A model generated the notes under the pieces. It saw only the letters and a list, made by a program, of their open reading frames with translations, searched no databases and was not told the origin of the DNA. A stretch of DNA of 64,000 nt from Streptomyces kurssanovii (GTDB lineage Bacteria > Actinomycetota > Actinomycetes > Streptomycetales > Streptomycetaceae): assembly GCF_014649695.1 (NCBI RefSeq), contig NZ_BMTN01000007.1, positions 186,001 through 250,000 of the forward strand. The letters are read 5' to 3'. The position numbers and the translations under genes were made by a program. Below, in pieces: positions 8,437 through 17,415 of this stretch (its first letter is position 1; every line of letters begins with the position of its first letter).

Positions 8437-9321
8437 CTACCCGACAAAGACCCGAGCTCCACGACGAGGTCGGACAGGAACCGCACCGGCGAGGAGCCGA
8501 GCGTAGGGGGAGAGCCAGTAGACCGGCCACATTCGACCCGCGTGGCGCCGCGTGAACCGCAACCAGCTGTCAGGGGGGAGGCCTTTGGGGGAGCACATAA
8601 GACGCAGCCGTTCTCTGACGGGAAGCGCGGAATCAGTCCACTGTCCCTTCCCGGAGTTGCGCGCGCACGTGCCGAGCGTTCCTGGAGCGACCCAGACGGC
8701 GCATCCGTGGGAGTTTGCGCGCAGACCATAGTCGAAGTCGGCCAGACCATGGCGGAAGCCCCCGTCGATCTGCCCGACGCGTCCGACCACGGAGCGGGGA
8801 ACGAGGACCAGATTCCCGTTTATCGTCTCGACCCGGACAGGTCTGTTCGCCGGATCGACCGTCCTGAAGGACATGGGGCGCCAGCGGCTGTGGCGCTGGA
8901 CACCCGAGTAGGTCACCGCGTCGGTGCGCGGGTCGCGCAACCCGCCTGCAACGATCGTGTGCGGTGCCTTGCAGCCGGAAGAGTCGGCAAGCGAGTCGTA
9001 CGTCTCGAGCAACTGTGAGAGCGCTCCTGGATCCAGAATCACATCGTCGTTGAGCCACAGCAGGAAGTCATAGTCGCCCGCGGCCGAGGCCGCGAGTGCC
9101 ATTGCTTTGGCCCAGTACAGCGCCCCGCAGCCACGGAGGACGGTCAGGTGGCCGGGCCATGCGTGCCGTGCGGCGTCGGACGTGCCGTCCGTACTGCCGT
9201 CATCGGTGAGGACAACCCGCACCAATACCTCGGGGCCGCCCTGTCCGATCAGCGAGTGCAGGCACCGTACTGTGGTCTCGCGACGGTTATGGCAGGCCAT
9301 CAGCACCGCCACTTTCCTCAT
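8437..9321 (-). CDS. Glycosyltransferase family 2
   Basis: A 294-residue GT-A enzyme: KVAVLMACHNRRETTVRCL opens the fold, LTDDGSTDGT is the nucleotide-binding DDG region, LLWLNDDVILDPGAL carries the DXD-like metal motif and GGFRHGLADFDYGLRANSHG is the acceptor-side ED-like region seen in rhamnosyltransferase-like GT2 members. It lies upstream of the flippase gene in the same operon. The donor is unknown; similarity of layout to rhamnosyltransferases is suggestive only. Confidence 0.87.
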   Translation of the reverse strand: MRKVAVLMACHNRRETTVRCLHSLIGQGGPEVLVRVVLTDDGSTDGTSDAARHAWPGHLTVLRGCGALYWAKAMALAASAAGDYDFLLWLNDDVILDPGALSQLLETYDSLADSSGCKAPHTIVAGGLRDPRTDAVTYSGVQRHSRWRPMSFRTVDPANRPVRVETINGNLVLVPRSVVGRVGQIDGGFRHGLADFDYGLRANSHGCAVWVAPGTLGTCARNSGKGQWTDSALPVRERLRLMCSPKGLPPDSWLRFTRRHAGRMWPVYWLSPYARLLAGAVPVRPRRGARVFVG

Positions 9322-9437
9322 CGCTGCTCCCCATTGTCCATCGGCCCGTGCAGCTGGAATTCCATGACTGAACCATGGAAATTAATATTGTGTAAAGAGA
9401 GATTTTTCTTGCTGGTAGCAGCAGGATTTGCTCGGGT
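9322..9437 (-). promoter_or_regulatory. AT-rich intergenic segment, possible promoter for the GT2-flippase part of the operon
   Basis: The stretch between the GT4 stop at 9438 and the GT2 start at 9321 contains an AT-rich core (about 9360-9420, including AATTAATATTGTGTAAAG) that stands out sharply from the surrounding high-GC genes. This composition is what one expects of a promoter or leader in Streptomyces, but no hexamer pair is good enough to name. Confidence 0.35.
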
Positions 9438-10625
9438 TCAGCCGCTCCTTCCGAGCATATTCTGCAGTCCGTCACAGAAACGCGCCGCCATGCCGTCGAT
9501 CGTGTAATTTGCGGCATCTCGTCGGCATGCTTCGCGGAGCGATGCCAGGCGGGAGCGGTCGTTGAGCAACCCCTGGACTGCAGCCGCGTATTCCACTGGG
9601 TCATCCGGTGTGACCACGGCGTTTCGTCCGTTCTCCAGGTATTCGAACTCCGGGGCGTGCCATGGCCAGTCGGTGGTCACAACGGGTGTTCGGAGGGCGA
9701 ATGAGTCGACCGCGCAGAGACCTACTCGTCCTGGCATCAACATGACGTCGGATACCGCGCCGAGCAGCGCCACGCGCCTCCCTGAGTGATGGCCCAGGGC
9801 CACCACCGGGCCGTCAGCGACAGACGCGGCCTCCACCAGGTGACGGTCGGCGCCGTCTCCGGCCACCAGCAGTCGAAACCCCGGAAGCACGGCCGCCAGG
9901 TGGTGGGCGCAATCCAGTAGGAACGGGATTCGCTTCGGAGCGTCGAGCCCACCCACGAAGAGAGCGGTGCGTCCGGGCACAAGACGATGTCGCTTGCGGA
10001 GTCCGGCGGCCTCGGCGTGCTCGGGTGTTCCAGGGATCTCCGCGCGGCTGCGTGTGACCGCCAGTTCCGTGGTGTCCACGCAGTTGCGTAGGACGGTGAT
10101 CCGGTCGGCGGGGAAGCCGTGGGACGACGCGTGCGCTGCTCCTCCTTCCGTGTAGGCGAAGAACCAGTTCGCGCGGCGCGTGACGACGTCCTTGGCCGCT
10201 CCCTGGAAGCGGCTCATGCCCTTCGTGTAGGTACGGCCGTGACCCCACAGAGCGACCTGGGGAGAGTGGCCCGCGGCCGCTCTCATCCGTCGCTTCGCCA
10301 GTAGCCAGTACGTCTCGAGGTTGTGAAGCGCCTGCTCCAGCACGACGACGTCAGCGGTGGCCGTCCTTTGCCGCACCTCGTGCCAGAAGAGAGACGGCCC
10401 GCCCGGTACGGTCAGGCGCCAGGTCGGAACCTCTACCGCGCCGGCACAGCGAGCGGCGTCCCGGCGTGCCGCAACGCTGGGCGGCGGTGGCCCGTGAAGA
10501 ACTCTCAAAGTGCAGTCGGAAGCGTTGAGGCGTTCTTGCACACTACTGAAGAAGGCTGTCCTGTAGTGGGGAACATAGGGCTGCACCACGGTGATCCGTC
10601 GCAGGCGTTTCGAACTCTTCGGCAT
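9438..10625 (-). CDS. Glycosyltransferase family 4-like
   Basis: A 395-residue GT-B protein starting at the ATG at 10625 behind GGGACGAG. It opens with RITVVQPYVPHYRTAFFSSV, a form common in bacterial GT4 transferases, and has TALFVGGLDAPKRI, FRLLVAGDGADRHLVE and DVMLMPGRVGLCAVDSFA in the C-terminal nucleotide-binding half. The first glutamate of the usual EX7E motif is replaced by GRVGLCAVD, a variation also seen in some active GT4 relatives. It lies 45 bp downstream of another GT4 gene in the operon. Substrate unknown. Confidence 0.83.
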   Translation of the reverse strand: MPKSSKRLRRITVVQPYVPHYRTAFFSSVQERLNASDCTLRVLHGPPPPSVAARRDAARCAGAVEVPTWRLTVPGGPSLFWHEVRQRTATADVVVLEQALHNLETYWLLAKRRMRAAAGHSPQVALWGHGRTYTKGMSRFQGAAKDVVTRRANWFFAYTEGGAAHASSHGFPADRITVLRNCVDTTELAVTRSRAEIPGTPEHAEAAGLRKRHRLVPGRTALFVGGLDAPKRIPFLLDCAHHLAAVLPGFRLLVAGDGADRHLVEAASVADGPVVALGHHSGRRVALLGAVSDVMLMPGRVGLCAVDSFALRTPVVTTDWPWHAPEFEYLENGRNAVVTPDDPVEYAAAVQGLLNDRSRLASLREACRRDAANYTIDGMAARFCDGLQNMLGRSG

Positions 10626-10670
10626 CTCGTCCCATCACTGTTCGTGGTTGTGCAACCTGGCCGCCGCCAT

Positions 10671-11858
10671 TCATTCGAGTACGCGGGAGCGGCGCTGGGT
10701 GATCGCGGCGGCATAGACCTTCTCCATGCCTGCGGTCCAAGTGCTTTCCGCGTATCGATCCGCGAACGCTTGCCGGCAATGAGCGCGAAGTGTGGGGAAG
10801 TGTTCGGAGGCCCGCAGCAGTGCGGGGCGCAGAGGTTCGTCCGTGCCGATGGTCATCCCGGTCCCCTGCTCACGCACGAGCTGCCCCACCGTGGAACCGG
10901 TGAATGCGATCACCCCCAACCCTGCGGCCAGAGCCTCGATGTAGACCAGGGGCTCCGCCCCTTCCAGGCAGCGGCCGGGGAAGACCAGTCCCCTCTGGGA
11001 CGGCAGGCGACGGCGTAGCTCATCGTGCGGCAGTTCACCCAGGAAGCACACCGTCGGCGGAGCCACTCGACGGCACTCCTCGGCCAGCGGACCGTCGCCG
11101 ATGACGTCCAGGGGCTCGTCCGCCGGCCACCTGCTGAGGAGTTCCACCAAGCCCTTCTCCTCGCTGATCCGTCCCACGTAGACCCACCGTGAGCACGTCT
11201 CATCCGCAGGTGATGAACCGGATCCGCGACCGGCGGAGAGCTCGGGTGGGTCCGCGGTGAAGTTGGGCACCAGAGCGAGCCGCTGTTGTGGGATGCCGGC
11301 CCTCAGGTACATCTGCCGACTGGTTCCGGACAGGACCACCAGCCTGTCGGCGCGGTGCAGGAGCGGGTCGGCTGCAGCCTGCTTACGGTTTGCCCACGCG
11401 AGGGGAACCGTGGCGGTTCGCGAGCTTCGATAGCATCCGTACCGCAACCCGGCCCAACGGTCACCGTCCAGGCACCGCGTGCACGTGGCTCCTTGGCGGT
11501 AGAACGTCGCCGAAGCGCACAGAGCCCGGTAGTTGTGCAGGGTGCCGACCACCGCGCCTTCCCAACGAGCCAGCCACCTGCGCCCGAAATTGGGAAACAG
11601 GTTGTGCACGTGCACCACATCGGGACGAAGATGTCGAAGCGCGGGAAGCGGCGAGAGGCCATGTCCCGTGGCGACGGTGGTCGCGGCCCGAAGAGGGTAG
11701 AGCGGTGTGCGGCTCAGTTCGTCGGTGCGGGCGGCCACGAGGTGGGTTTCATGGCCTGCCCGCCTCAGTGCCTCCAACTGGGCCAGGACGGCGCAGTTTT
11801 CACCGCTCGGACTCCCGGAGCCGTAGAAGCTGTGCACAAAAGCGATGGTGTAGGTCAC
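10671..11858 (-). CDS. Glycosyltransferase family 4
   Basis: A 395-residue GT-B protein with a GTG start at 11858 behind GGGGTG. The N-terminus SGSPSGENCAVLAQLEALRR and RPDVVHVHNLFPNFGRRWL are characteristic of a GT4 branch with a PSGEN motif, and the protein has the cysteine-rich insert TCTRCLDGDRWAGLRYGCYR typical of it. The C-terminal half has WVYVGRISEEKGLVELL, VIGDGPL and EPLVYIEALAAGLGVIAF. It is a polysaccharide-operon gene between a methyltransferase and another GT4. Specific sugar unknown. Confidence 0.87.
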   Translation of the reverse strand: MTYTIAFVHSFYGSGSPSGENCAVLAQLEALRRAGHETHLVAARTDELSRTPLYPLRAATTVATGHGLSPLPALRHLRPDVVHVHNLFPNFGRRWLARWEGAVVGTLHNYRALCASATFYRQGATCTRCLDGDRWAGLRYGCYRSSRTATVPLAWANRKQAAADPLLHRADRLVVLSGTSRQMYLRAGIPQQRLALVPNFTADPPELSAGRGSGSSPADETCSRWVYVGRISEEKGLVELLSRWPADEPLDVIGDGPLAEECRRVAPPTVCFLGELPHDELRRRLPSQRGLVFPGRCLEGAEPLVYIEALAAGLGVIAFTGSTVGQLVREQGTGMTIGTDEPLRPALLRASEHFPTLRAHCRQAFADRYAESTWTAGMEKVYAAAITQRRSRVLE

Positions 11859-11917
11859 AACGGCACCCCGTGATGTCGTTCAGGCGCGTTCTCTTCCGAT
11901 CCGTCAAGCACTGTGCG

Positions 11918-12730
11918 TCATTTGCGGTGCCGGGCAACCAGACTGAAGGTGGTCGGAGGGAAGAACCGCTCTCCGACAGCTTGAAGGACCCCGGACTGCG
12001 TCGACCAGTAGCGCTGGAGCTCCACTGCCTCGAAGTTCTGCGCGAGGAGGTCACGCAGTGCTTCCTCGTCGACGCCGTTGCGGACGACGTGGTACTCGAC
12101 CATGTCGGCCTCATTGGTGTCGTCGTAGATGCCACGGATCCGCCGCAGACGGGTGGCGATGCCCCGGCGGAAATGGCCCTGCCCCAGGCGCCACAGGAAG
12201 TACGCGTTGCGGTCGAGGTTCATCGACATCCGTGAACGCCGTGGATACCACATAGGGTCCTGGGCGCTGAAGAAGACTCCGCCCGGAGCGATCTGACCTG
12301 CCACCCTTTCGATCGTGCCCAGGTAGTCGGGGATGTGATGCAGGACGGAGATGCACACCACTGCCTCCACATCCCCCACTCGGCAGGAGGCGGTGCCGTC
12401 CTGGTCGTGGATCACGGTGACGTCCGGATTGTGGCGGAAGCGGCTCTGGAGGAAGCGAACGCTGGGCTCGCTCATCTCCGTTACCGTGACCTGCGCACCG
12501 GCGGCAAGGAGATGATCGGTGAAGGTCCCGTGGCCGGCTCCCAGTTCGAGTACTCGGCATCGCCCGTGCTGATCGATGACCTCCCGCACGAGAGCGTGCA
12601 AGCAGGAGATGAGTCGGCCCCGGATCTTGTGATGGCGAATATGCGGCGAGCCCCCGGCGTAGTCGTGCCCGAGGCCGTGCTCACGCTCTTGCAGCTCCCT
12701 CATCGAGGGCTTGGAGTGAGTTGTCGTCAT
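11918..12730 (-). CDS. Class I SAM-dependent methyltransferase
   Basis: A 270-residue protein with a complete SAM-binding core: RVLELGAGHGTFTDHLLAAG (motif I), VTVTEMSEPSV (acidic end of strand 2), VVCISVLHHIPDY (post-I) and IAPGGVFFSAQDPMW (strand 5). It matches the Methyltransf_11/UbiE-like superfamily. Starting at the ATG at 12730, it sits inside the glycosyltransferase operon, so methylation of a sugar or lipid-linked intermediate is inferred. Together with the left-edge enzymes, it brings the methyltransferases in the locus to four. Confidence 0.85.
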   Translation of the reverse strand: MTTTHSKPSMRELQEREHGLGHDYAGGSPHIRHHKIRGRLISCLHALVREVIDQHGRCRVLELGAGHGTFTDHLLAAGAQVTVTEMSEPSVRFLQSRFRHNPDVTVIHDQDGTASCRVGDVEAVVCISVLHHIPDYLGTIERVAGQIAPGGVFFSAQDPMWYPRRSRMSMNLDRNAYFLWRLGQGHFRRGIATRLRRIRGIYDDTNEADMVEYHVVRNGVDEEALRDLLAQNFEAVELQRYWSTQSGVLQAVGERFFPPTTFSLVARHRK

Positions 12731-12788
12731 GAGGAGTCACCTTAGGAATTCGTGTGGAATGTTCGTTCCGCGAGGAACGCGGTCGAAT

Positions 12789-13673
12789 TCAGGTGATCGA
12801 CGACCTGACGCACCGGTCGCTCCGATGCGTGGTCCGCACCGCCTGCCGTACCACCCCGCGTACGAAACGCGCGTTGCCGAACAGATACCGCCGCCACAGA
12901 CGACGTGGCTCGCTGCCGATCCGGAACAGCCATTCCAGCCCGTTGTTCTGTATCCAGAGCGGTGCCTGGCGTTTGGTGCCCGCGATGAAATCGAAGGCCG
13001 CGCCCACGGCCACGGCCACCACGGGGAGTTGGGTACACAGGTCGGCGGCCCAGCGGTCCTGCTTGGGGGTGCCGAGGCCCACCCAGACGATGTCCGCGTC
13101 GGCGGCACGGATGCCTTCGGCCTGGCGGCGCAGTTCCTCGGCGGTCAGCGGGCCGAACGGAGGGGAGCACGTGCCGACGATCCGAGCCTGGGGGAAACGG
13201 CGGCGCAGTTCCCGGTGCAGCCCCTCCAGCACCTGAGGTGTGGAGCCGAGGAGGTAGTGGCGCACGTCGGTGTTCTGGCTCAGGGCGAAGACGTCCAGAA
13301 GCAGATCGGGACCGTACACGCGTGTACTGGGCAGGGTTCTGCCCCGGTGGAGCAGTTGGTTGGCCCAGACGACCGACTGTCCGTCGGGGAGGTTCAGAGA
13401 GGCCGAACGAAGGAGGCCGCGAAGCTCGGTGTCCTGGTCCGCCAGGGCGAGCGTGTAGGCGTTCGAGAGGTGGACGTCGCTGCCCGGCCTGGCGGTGAGG
13501 GCTTCCGGAGGATCGGGATGTGCATGGCGGGTCTCGCGGATCCGCCGGGACAGGTGCAGTACATGGTCGGCCGCGCTCTCTCGCGTGTGCGCTGTGATGG
13601 GCACGCCCAGGCACTCGACCACGGGTGCGGCGGGCGTCGCGAAGGGCCGCTGGATGGGGGGCGGGGCCGTCAC
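12789..13673 (-). CDS. WecG/TagA/CpsF family glycosyltransferase (GT26)
   Basis: A 294-residue protein with the family blocks VHLSNAYTLALADQD, LNLPDGQSVVWANQL, RVYGPDLLLDV, YLLGSTPQVLEGL, PPFGPLTAEE and IVWVGLGTPKQDRWAADL, ending in WLFRIGSEPRRLWRRYL. GT26 enzymes transfer a sugar, often ManNAc or ManNAcA, onto an undecaprenyl-PP-sugar early in teichoic acid or polysaccharide synthesis. The start is the GTG at 13673, which overlaps the upstream epimerase stop codon as GTGA; the longer upstream frame would lie inside the epimerase gene. It probably adds the second sugar of the repeat unit. Confidence 0.9.
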   Translation of the reverse strand: MTAPPPIQRPFATPAAPVVECLGVPITAHTRESAADHVLHLSRRIRETRHAHPDPPEALTARPGSDVHLSNAYTLALADQDTELRGLLRSASLNLPDGQSVVWANQLLHRGRTLPSTRVYGPDLLLDVFALSQNTDVRHYLLGSTPQVLEGLHRELRRRFPQARIVGTCSPPFGPLTAEELRRQAEGIRAADADIVWVGLGTPKQDRWAADLCTQLPVVAVAVGAAFDFIAGTKRQAPLWIQNNGLEWLFRIGSEPRRLWRRYLFGNARFVRGVVRQAVRTTHRSDRCVRSSIT

Positions 13674-14665
13674 GAGCGGGCTTGAGGGATCGGCGGCGAG
13701 GAGAGAGGGCCGTTCCAGCGTTCGGTGCAGTCCCCGGAACCCAGCCGGCGGAAGTAGTTGATCGTGTTGCACAGCCCTCGCTCCACCGGAGTCGTGGGTT
13801 CCCAGTCCAGCAGTTCCCTGGCCTTGGCGATGTTCGGACGCCGTCGTTCCGGGTCGTCCTGGGGCCGTGGGATCAGCGCGATGTCGGAGGTGGTCCTGGC
13901 CAGTTTGCCGATCCACTGGGCCAGTTCGAGCATGGACACTTCATGAGGATTACCCAGGTTGACCGGACCGCCGTGGTCACTCATCGCCATGCGGAGCAGT
14001 CCGTCGACCACGTCGTCCACGTAGCAGAGCGATCTGGTCTGGCTGCCGTCGCCGGTGACCGTGATCGGTTCTCCCCGCAATGCCTGGCTGATGAATGTGG
14101 GGATGGCCCGCCCGTCGTCTGCGCGCATCCGCGGGCCGAACGTATTGAAGATGCGCACGATCTTGGCATCGACGCCTCGGCATCTTCGGTAGGCCATGGT
14201 CAGCGCCTCCCCGAAGCGCTTCGCCTCGTCGTACACCGAGCGGGGGCCGACCGGGTTGACGTTGCCCCAGTAGCTCTCCGGCTGGGGGTGGACCAGGGGG
14301 TCCCCGTACGACTCGGAGGTCGATGTCAGCAGGAAGCGGGCGCCCTTCGCGGCGGCCAGGTCCAGGGCGTGCCAGGTGCCGACCGACCCCACACGGAGCG
14401 TCGCCAGGGGCAGCCGCAGATAGTCGGTGGGCGAGGCAGGGGAGGCCAGGTGGAACACGGCGTCCACCTGGCCCGGCACCTCGAGCCCATGGGTGATGTC
14501 CCGGTCGTTCAGCTGGAAGCGTCGATCTTCCTTGAGGTGTTCGACGTTGTGGGGGCTGGATGTCAGGAAGTTGTCCACACAGACCACCTCGTGGTCCTCA
14601 TGGAGCAGCCGCTCGCACAGGTGGGACCCGATGAAGCCGGCTCCGCCCGTCACTACCGCACGCAT
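13670..14665 (-). CDS. UDP-glucuronate decarboxylase (UDP-xylose synthase), SDR family
   Basis: A 331-residue extended short-chain dehydrogenase. TGGAGFIGSHL is the NAD-binding loop, HLASPASPTDYL, LTSTSESYGDP, HPQPESYWGNVNPVGPRS and VYDEAKRFGEAL (Tyr-x3-Lys) form the block typical of UDP-xylose synthases, and RIFNTFGPRMR follows. It would convert UDP-glucuronate to UDP-xylose. The ATG at 14665 has GAGAGGA at good spacing; the 14 upstream codons lack one. It is the first gene of the minus-strand glycosyltransferase operon and makes a nucleotide-sugar donor for it. A dTDP-glucose or GDP-mannose dehydratase is less likely given the motif set. Confidence 0.85.
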   Translation of the reverse strand: MRAVVTGGAGFIGSHLCERLLHEDHEVVCVDNFLTSSPHNVEHLKEDRRFQLNDRDITHGLEVPGQVDAVFHLASPASPTDYLRLPLATLRVGSVGTWHALDLAAAKGARFLLTSTSESYGDPLVHPQPESYWGNVNPVGPRSVYDEAKRFGEALTMAYRRCRGVDAKIVRIFNTFGPRMRADDGRAIPTFISQALRGEPITVTGDGSQTRSLCYVDDVVDGLLRMAMSDHGGPVNLGNPHEVSMLELAQWIGKLARTTSDIALIPRPQDDPERRRPNIAKARELLDWEPTTPVERGLCNTINYFRRLGSGDCTERWNGPLSSPPIPQARS

Positions 14666-14848
14666 GCGCGTCCTCTCGGCCGCCCCGCCCCAGGGGACAG
14701 GCGGCAAGTAGCAGTGTCATTGCTGAAGCTCAGGTTGATGTCGTGTTTCCATCCATTAGTCAGTTATCTGTTGATTAGAGTCATGATGCAGGCATATGAC
14801 ATCGAATCAGGTTGGATTTCGCTCGTTCTGCCTACAAAGAGGTATGGA
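14666..14848. promoter_or_regulatory. Divergent promoter region of the polysaccharide locus
   Basis: The 183 bp between the divergent UDP-xylose synthase and priming transferase genes is AT-rich for this genome, with short TTAGTCAGTTATCTGTTGATT-like tracts around 14755-14776. It must hold the promoters of both arms. I could not assign specific hexamers with confidence. Confidence 0.5.
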
Positions 14849-15508
14849 ATGCTCGTATCCGCTGGAGAGACGGCACGCGATCGGCAGCCCCTGGATCGGC
14901 AGTCGCCGTGGGGTGCCCTGGCGGCCAAACGGGTCATCGACCTGATGGGGGCCGGTGTCCTGCTCCTGGTGCTGGCGCCGGTTCTCCTGGCGGCGGCCGT
15001 CGCTGTGAAAGTCGACACTGAGGGCCCCGTGCTCTTTCGGCAGCGACGCACGGGCTGGCAGGGCGAGGAGTTCCACGTCCTCAAGCTGCGCACGATGCGG
15101 GTCGGGGCCGAGAGGATGCGCGGGGCCATGGCGGCTCGCAACGAGGCCGACGGGCACCTGTTCAAGATCCGCGACGATCCGCGGGTGACCGCGGTCGGGC
15201 GCTGGTTGCGCCGCTTCTCCCTGGATGAGCTACCGCAGCTGATCAACGTGCTGAACGGGCAGATGTCCCTGGTCGGGCCCCGGCCACTGCCTGTGGAGGA
15301 CTCGTCGTTCACCGGGAAGGCGCGCCGTCGCCTTCAAGTCCGGCCGGGACTGACGGGGCTGTGGCAGATCAGCGGCCGGTCCGACTTGGTCTGGGAGGAC
15401 GCCCTGCGTCTGGACCTGGAGTACGTCGACACGTGGTCCATCCGGCTGGACTTGGCGATCCTCTTCCGCACCTTGCCTGCCGTGCTGCGCGGGAACGGCG
15501 CCTACTAG
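14849..15508 (+). CDS. Undecaprenyl-phosphate sugar phosphotransferase (priming transferase, Bac_transf)
   Basis: A 219-residue protein corresponding to the catalytic domain of WbaP/WcaJ/PglC-type monotopic phosphoglycosyltransferases. AAKRVIDLMGAGVLLLVLAP is the membrane-inserted helix, followed by GPVLFRQRRTGWQGEEF, KLRTMR, DPRVTAVGRWLRRFSLDELP (the catalytic DE pair), LVGPRPL and RPGLTGLWQISGRS. It transfers a sugar-1-phosphate to undecaprenyl phosphate to begin each repeat unit. The ATG at 14849 has AGAGG six bases upstream; an ATG at 14784 would add 22 unremarkable residues. It lacks the N-terminal multi-pass domain of full WbaP proteins. The DUF4012 gene follows after 9 bp. Confidence 0.92.
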   Translation: MLVSAGETARDRQPLDRQSPWGALAAKRVIDLMGAGVLLLVLAPVLLAAAVAVKVDTEGPVLFRQRRTGWQGEEFHVLKLRTMRVGAERMRGAMAARNEADGHLFKIRDDPRVTAVGRWLRRFSLDELPQLINVLNGQMSLVGPRPLPVEDSSFTGKARRRLQVRPGLTGLWQISGRSDLVWEDALRLDLEYVDTWSIRLDLAILFRTLPAVLRGNGAY

Positions 15509-15517
15509 GGCCAACGT

Positions 15518-17347
15518 GTGAGAATGCCGCGTCTGAAGAGCCCGAACCTCCGTACTGTCGACCGTCTGCTTCGACAGCGCCGCGTCCTCCTGCCCATGTG
15601 CGCCGCTGCCGTCCTGCTGTTGGCCGGTGCCGGCTGGATCGCCGTCACCGGTGTGCTCGCTCGCAGCGAACTGCTTGCCGCCCAACGGAGTCTGGAGTCT
15701 CTGCGCGGGCAGGTCGCCGCTGACTCGCCCCCCCGGGGCTCCGGCCAGCGCCTGCAAACTGTTGAGGCCGCCGTGCGCCGGGCTGCGGGACACGCAGCCC
15801 GGGCGCACCGCCTCACCTCCGGGCCGGCCTGGTATTCCGCGGCCCACCTGCCCCTTCTCGGAGGACCGTTGCGCACCGTGCGTGGGGTCGCCGAAGCCTC
15901 CGACCGGCTGACACACGAGGTGCTTCCTCCACTGGTGCGCACCGCTGCCCACGTGGGGGCCGACGCGGGAGGCGATGTCGGACATCTCGATCTCGCCGCG
16001 CTGCGCCACGCAGCTCCCGCTCTGAAGCGGGCCGCGCACAGCGCCTCGGAAGTGCGTACCGGTGTGGACGAGTTGCCCCGTAGTACGTGGATGTCGGCCG
16101 CTGACGATGCCCGGGCCCGGCTTGCCCAGCAGCTCGGTCCGATCAGTACTGCCACGGACGACGCCGCCATGGCGGCCAGGGTGATTCCGCCCATGCTCGG
16201 GGCGGACGGACCGAGGCGCTATCTCGTGGTGTTCGAGAACGCCGCCGAGGCCCGGGGCACCGGCGGGCTTCCCGGGGCATTCGCGGTGCTCACCGCCAAG
16301 GAGGGCCGACTGCGCTTCGAGGACTTCGGCAATGACACCGAACTGTCCGACATCCGTGCCGCTGTCGACCTGCCGGACGAGTACGCCAAGCTCTATGGCC
16401 CCAACGCTCCGACCAGCACGTGGGTCAACACCAATCTGAGCCCGCACTTCCCGTACGCCGCCCGTATCTGGACCACTGCCTGGCACGCACACACCGGCCG
16501 GCGACTTGACGGTGCGATCTCGCTCGACCCCGGTGCGTTGTCCGGTCTGCTCGCGCAGTCCGGATCCGCCTCGCTGGCCGACGGGACGGTCGTCACCGGC
16601 GCCAACGTGGTCGATCTCGCTCAGCGCACCAGCTATGCGGCATACGAGAACGTCGAGGAGCGCAAGGCGTTCTTTCTCGATGTCGCGCGTGCCGTCGCCG
16701 ATCGGTTGATGGGAGCCATGGACGATCCGCCGCGCCGCCTGCCACTGTTCACGGCCCTGCGGCAGCAGCTGCAGGACGGACGGATCAAGGTGTGGAGCGC
16801 TCACCCCGAGGAGCAGCGTGAGGTGCGGAAGCGTCCTTTCGGGGGTGCCCTGCCGGATGGGCCCGCGCCACTCGCCGGGCTGGTGGTGACCAACGCGGCG
16901 GGCACGAAACTGGACTATTACCTGGATCGCCACCTGGTGTGGGAGCCGGGCCGGTGCAGGGCTGGGGAGCGTGAAGTCACCGTGACCGTACGCCTGTCCA
17001 ACCGGGCACCGGCCTCGGGGCTGCCCTCGTATGTCACCCAGCGGGTGGACAAGCCGCCCTACTCGACCCGGCCCGGCGACAACCGGCTGCTCGTTTCGTA
17101 CTTCGCCAGCCAGCAGTCCGGCCTGAGCAAGGCCACACTCGACGGCCGCCCGGTGCTGCTGGCCTCAGGGGACGAACGCGGCCATCCGGTGTACATGCTG
17201 GACCTGGAGATGCCCGTGGGGTCCACCCGTACCCTGGTGCTCCATCTGCTGGAGCAGCGCAGCGACCTGCCCCCGACCGTGCTGCGTCAGCCGCTGGTCC
17301 GTCCGCTGCACGCCACGGTTCGACCGTACGGTCCGTGTGACGGCTGA
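15518..17347 (+). CDS. DUF4012 domain-containing membrane-anchored protein
   Basis: A 609-residue protein with one N-terminal membrane helix (VLLPMCAAAVLLLAGAGWIA, residues 23-42) and a large predicted extracytoplasmic part. LLGADGPRRYLVVFENAAEARGTGGLPGAF marks the DUF4012 core, found in actinobacterial and Gram-positive polysaccharide loci. Its biochemical role is not established; a function in polymer attachment or assembly outside the membrane has been proposed for neighbours of this kind and is only an inference here. The GTG at 15518 has AGGG seven bases upstream; an ATG two codons later is possible. It is co-directional with and close to the priming transferase, so probably co-transcribed. 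(Motif given in shortened form: residues LVVFENAAEARGTGG.). Confidence 0.82.
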   Translation: MRMPRLKSPNLRTVDRLLRQRRVLLPMCAAAVLLLAGAGWIAVTGVLARSELLAAQRSLESLRGQVAADSPPRGSGQRLQTVEAAVRRAAGHAARAHRLTSGPAWYSAAHLPLLGGPLRTVRGVAEASDRLTHEVLPPLVRTAAHVGADAGGDVGHLDLAALRHAAPALKRAAHSASEVRTGVDELPRSTWMSAADDARARLAQQLGPISTATDDAAMAARVIPPMLGADGPRRYLVVFENAAEARGTGGLPGAFAVLTAKEGRLRFEDFGNDTELSDIRAAVDLPDEYAKLYGPNAPTSTWVNTNLSPHFPYAARIWTTAWHAHTGRRLDGAISLDPGALSGLLAQSGSASLADGTVVTGANVVDLAQRTSYAAYENVEERKAFFLDVARAVADRLMGAMDDPPRRLPLFTALRQQLQDGRIKVWSAHPEEQREVRKRPFGGALPDGPAPLAGLVVTNAAGTKLDYYLDRHLVWEPGRCRAGEREVTVTVRLSNRAPASGLPSYVTQRVDKPPYSTRPGDNRLLVSYFASQQSGLSKATLDGRPVLLASGDERGHPVYMLDLEMPVGSTRTLVLHLLEQRSDLPPTVLRQPLVRPLHATVRPYGPCDG

Positions 17348-17415
17348 CCATCGGTGGCGGCACGGTTCCTCGGGCCGGGGACGGCATGCGCTCGAGTCGT
17401 CGGCACCTCGACGAG

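Noticed and set aside
13625-14848. N-terminal extension of the priming transferase by about 400 residues
   Set aside because: The extension overlaps the opposite-strand UDP-xylose synthase gene; the ATG at 14849 has a good ribosome-binding site and gives a complete domain.
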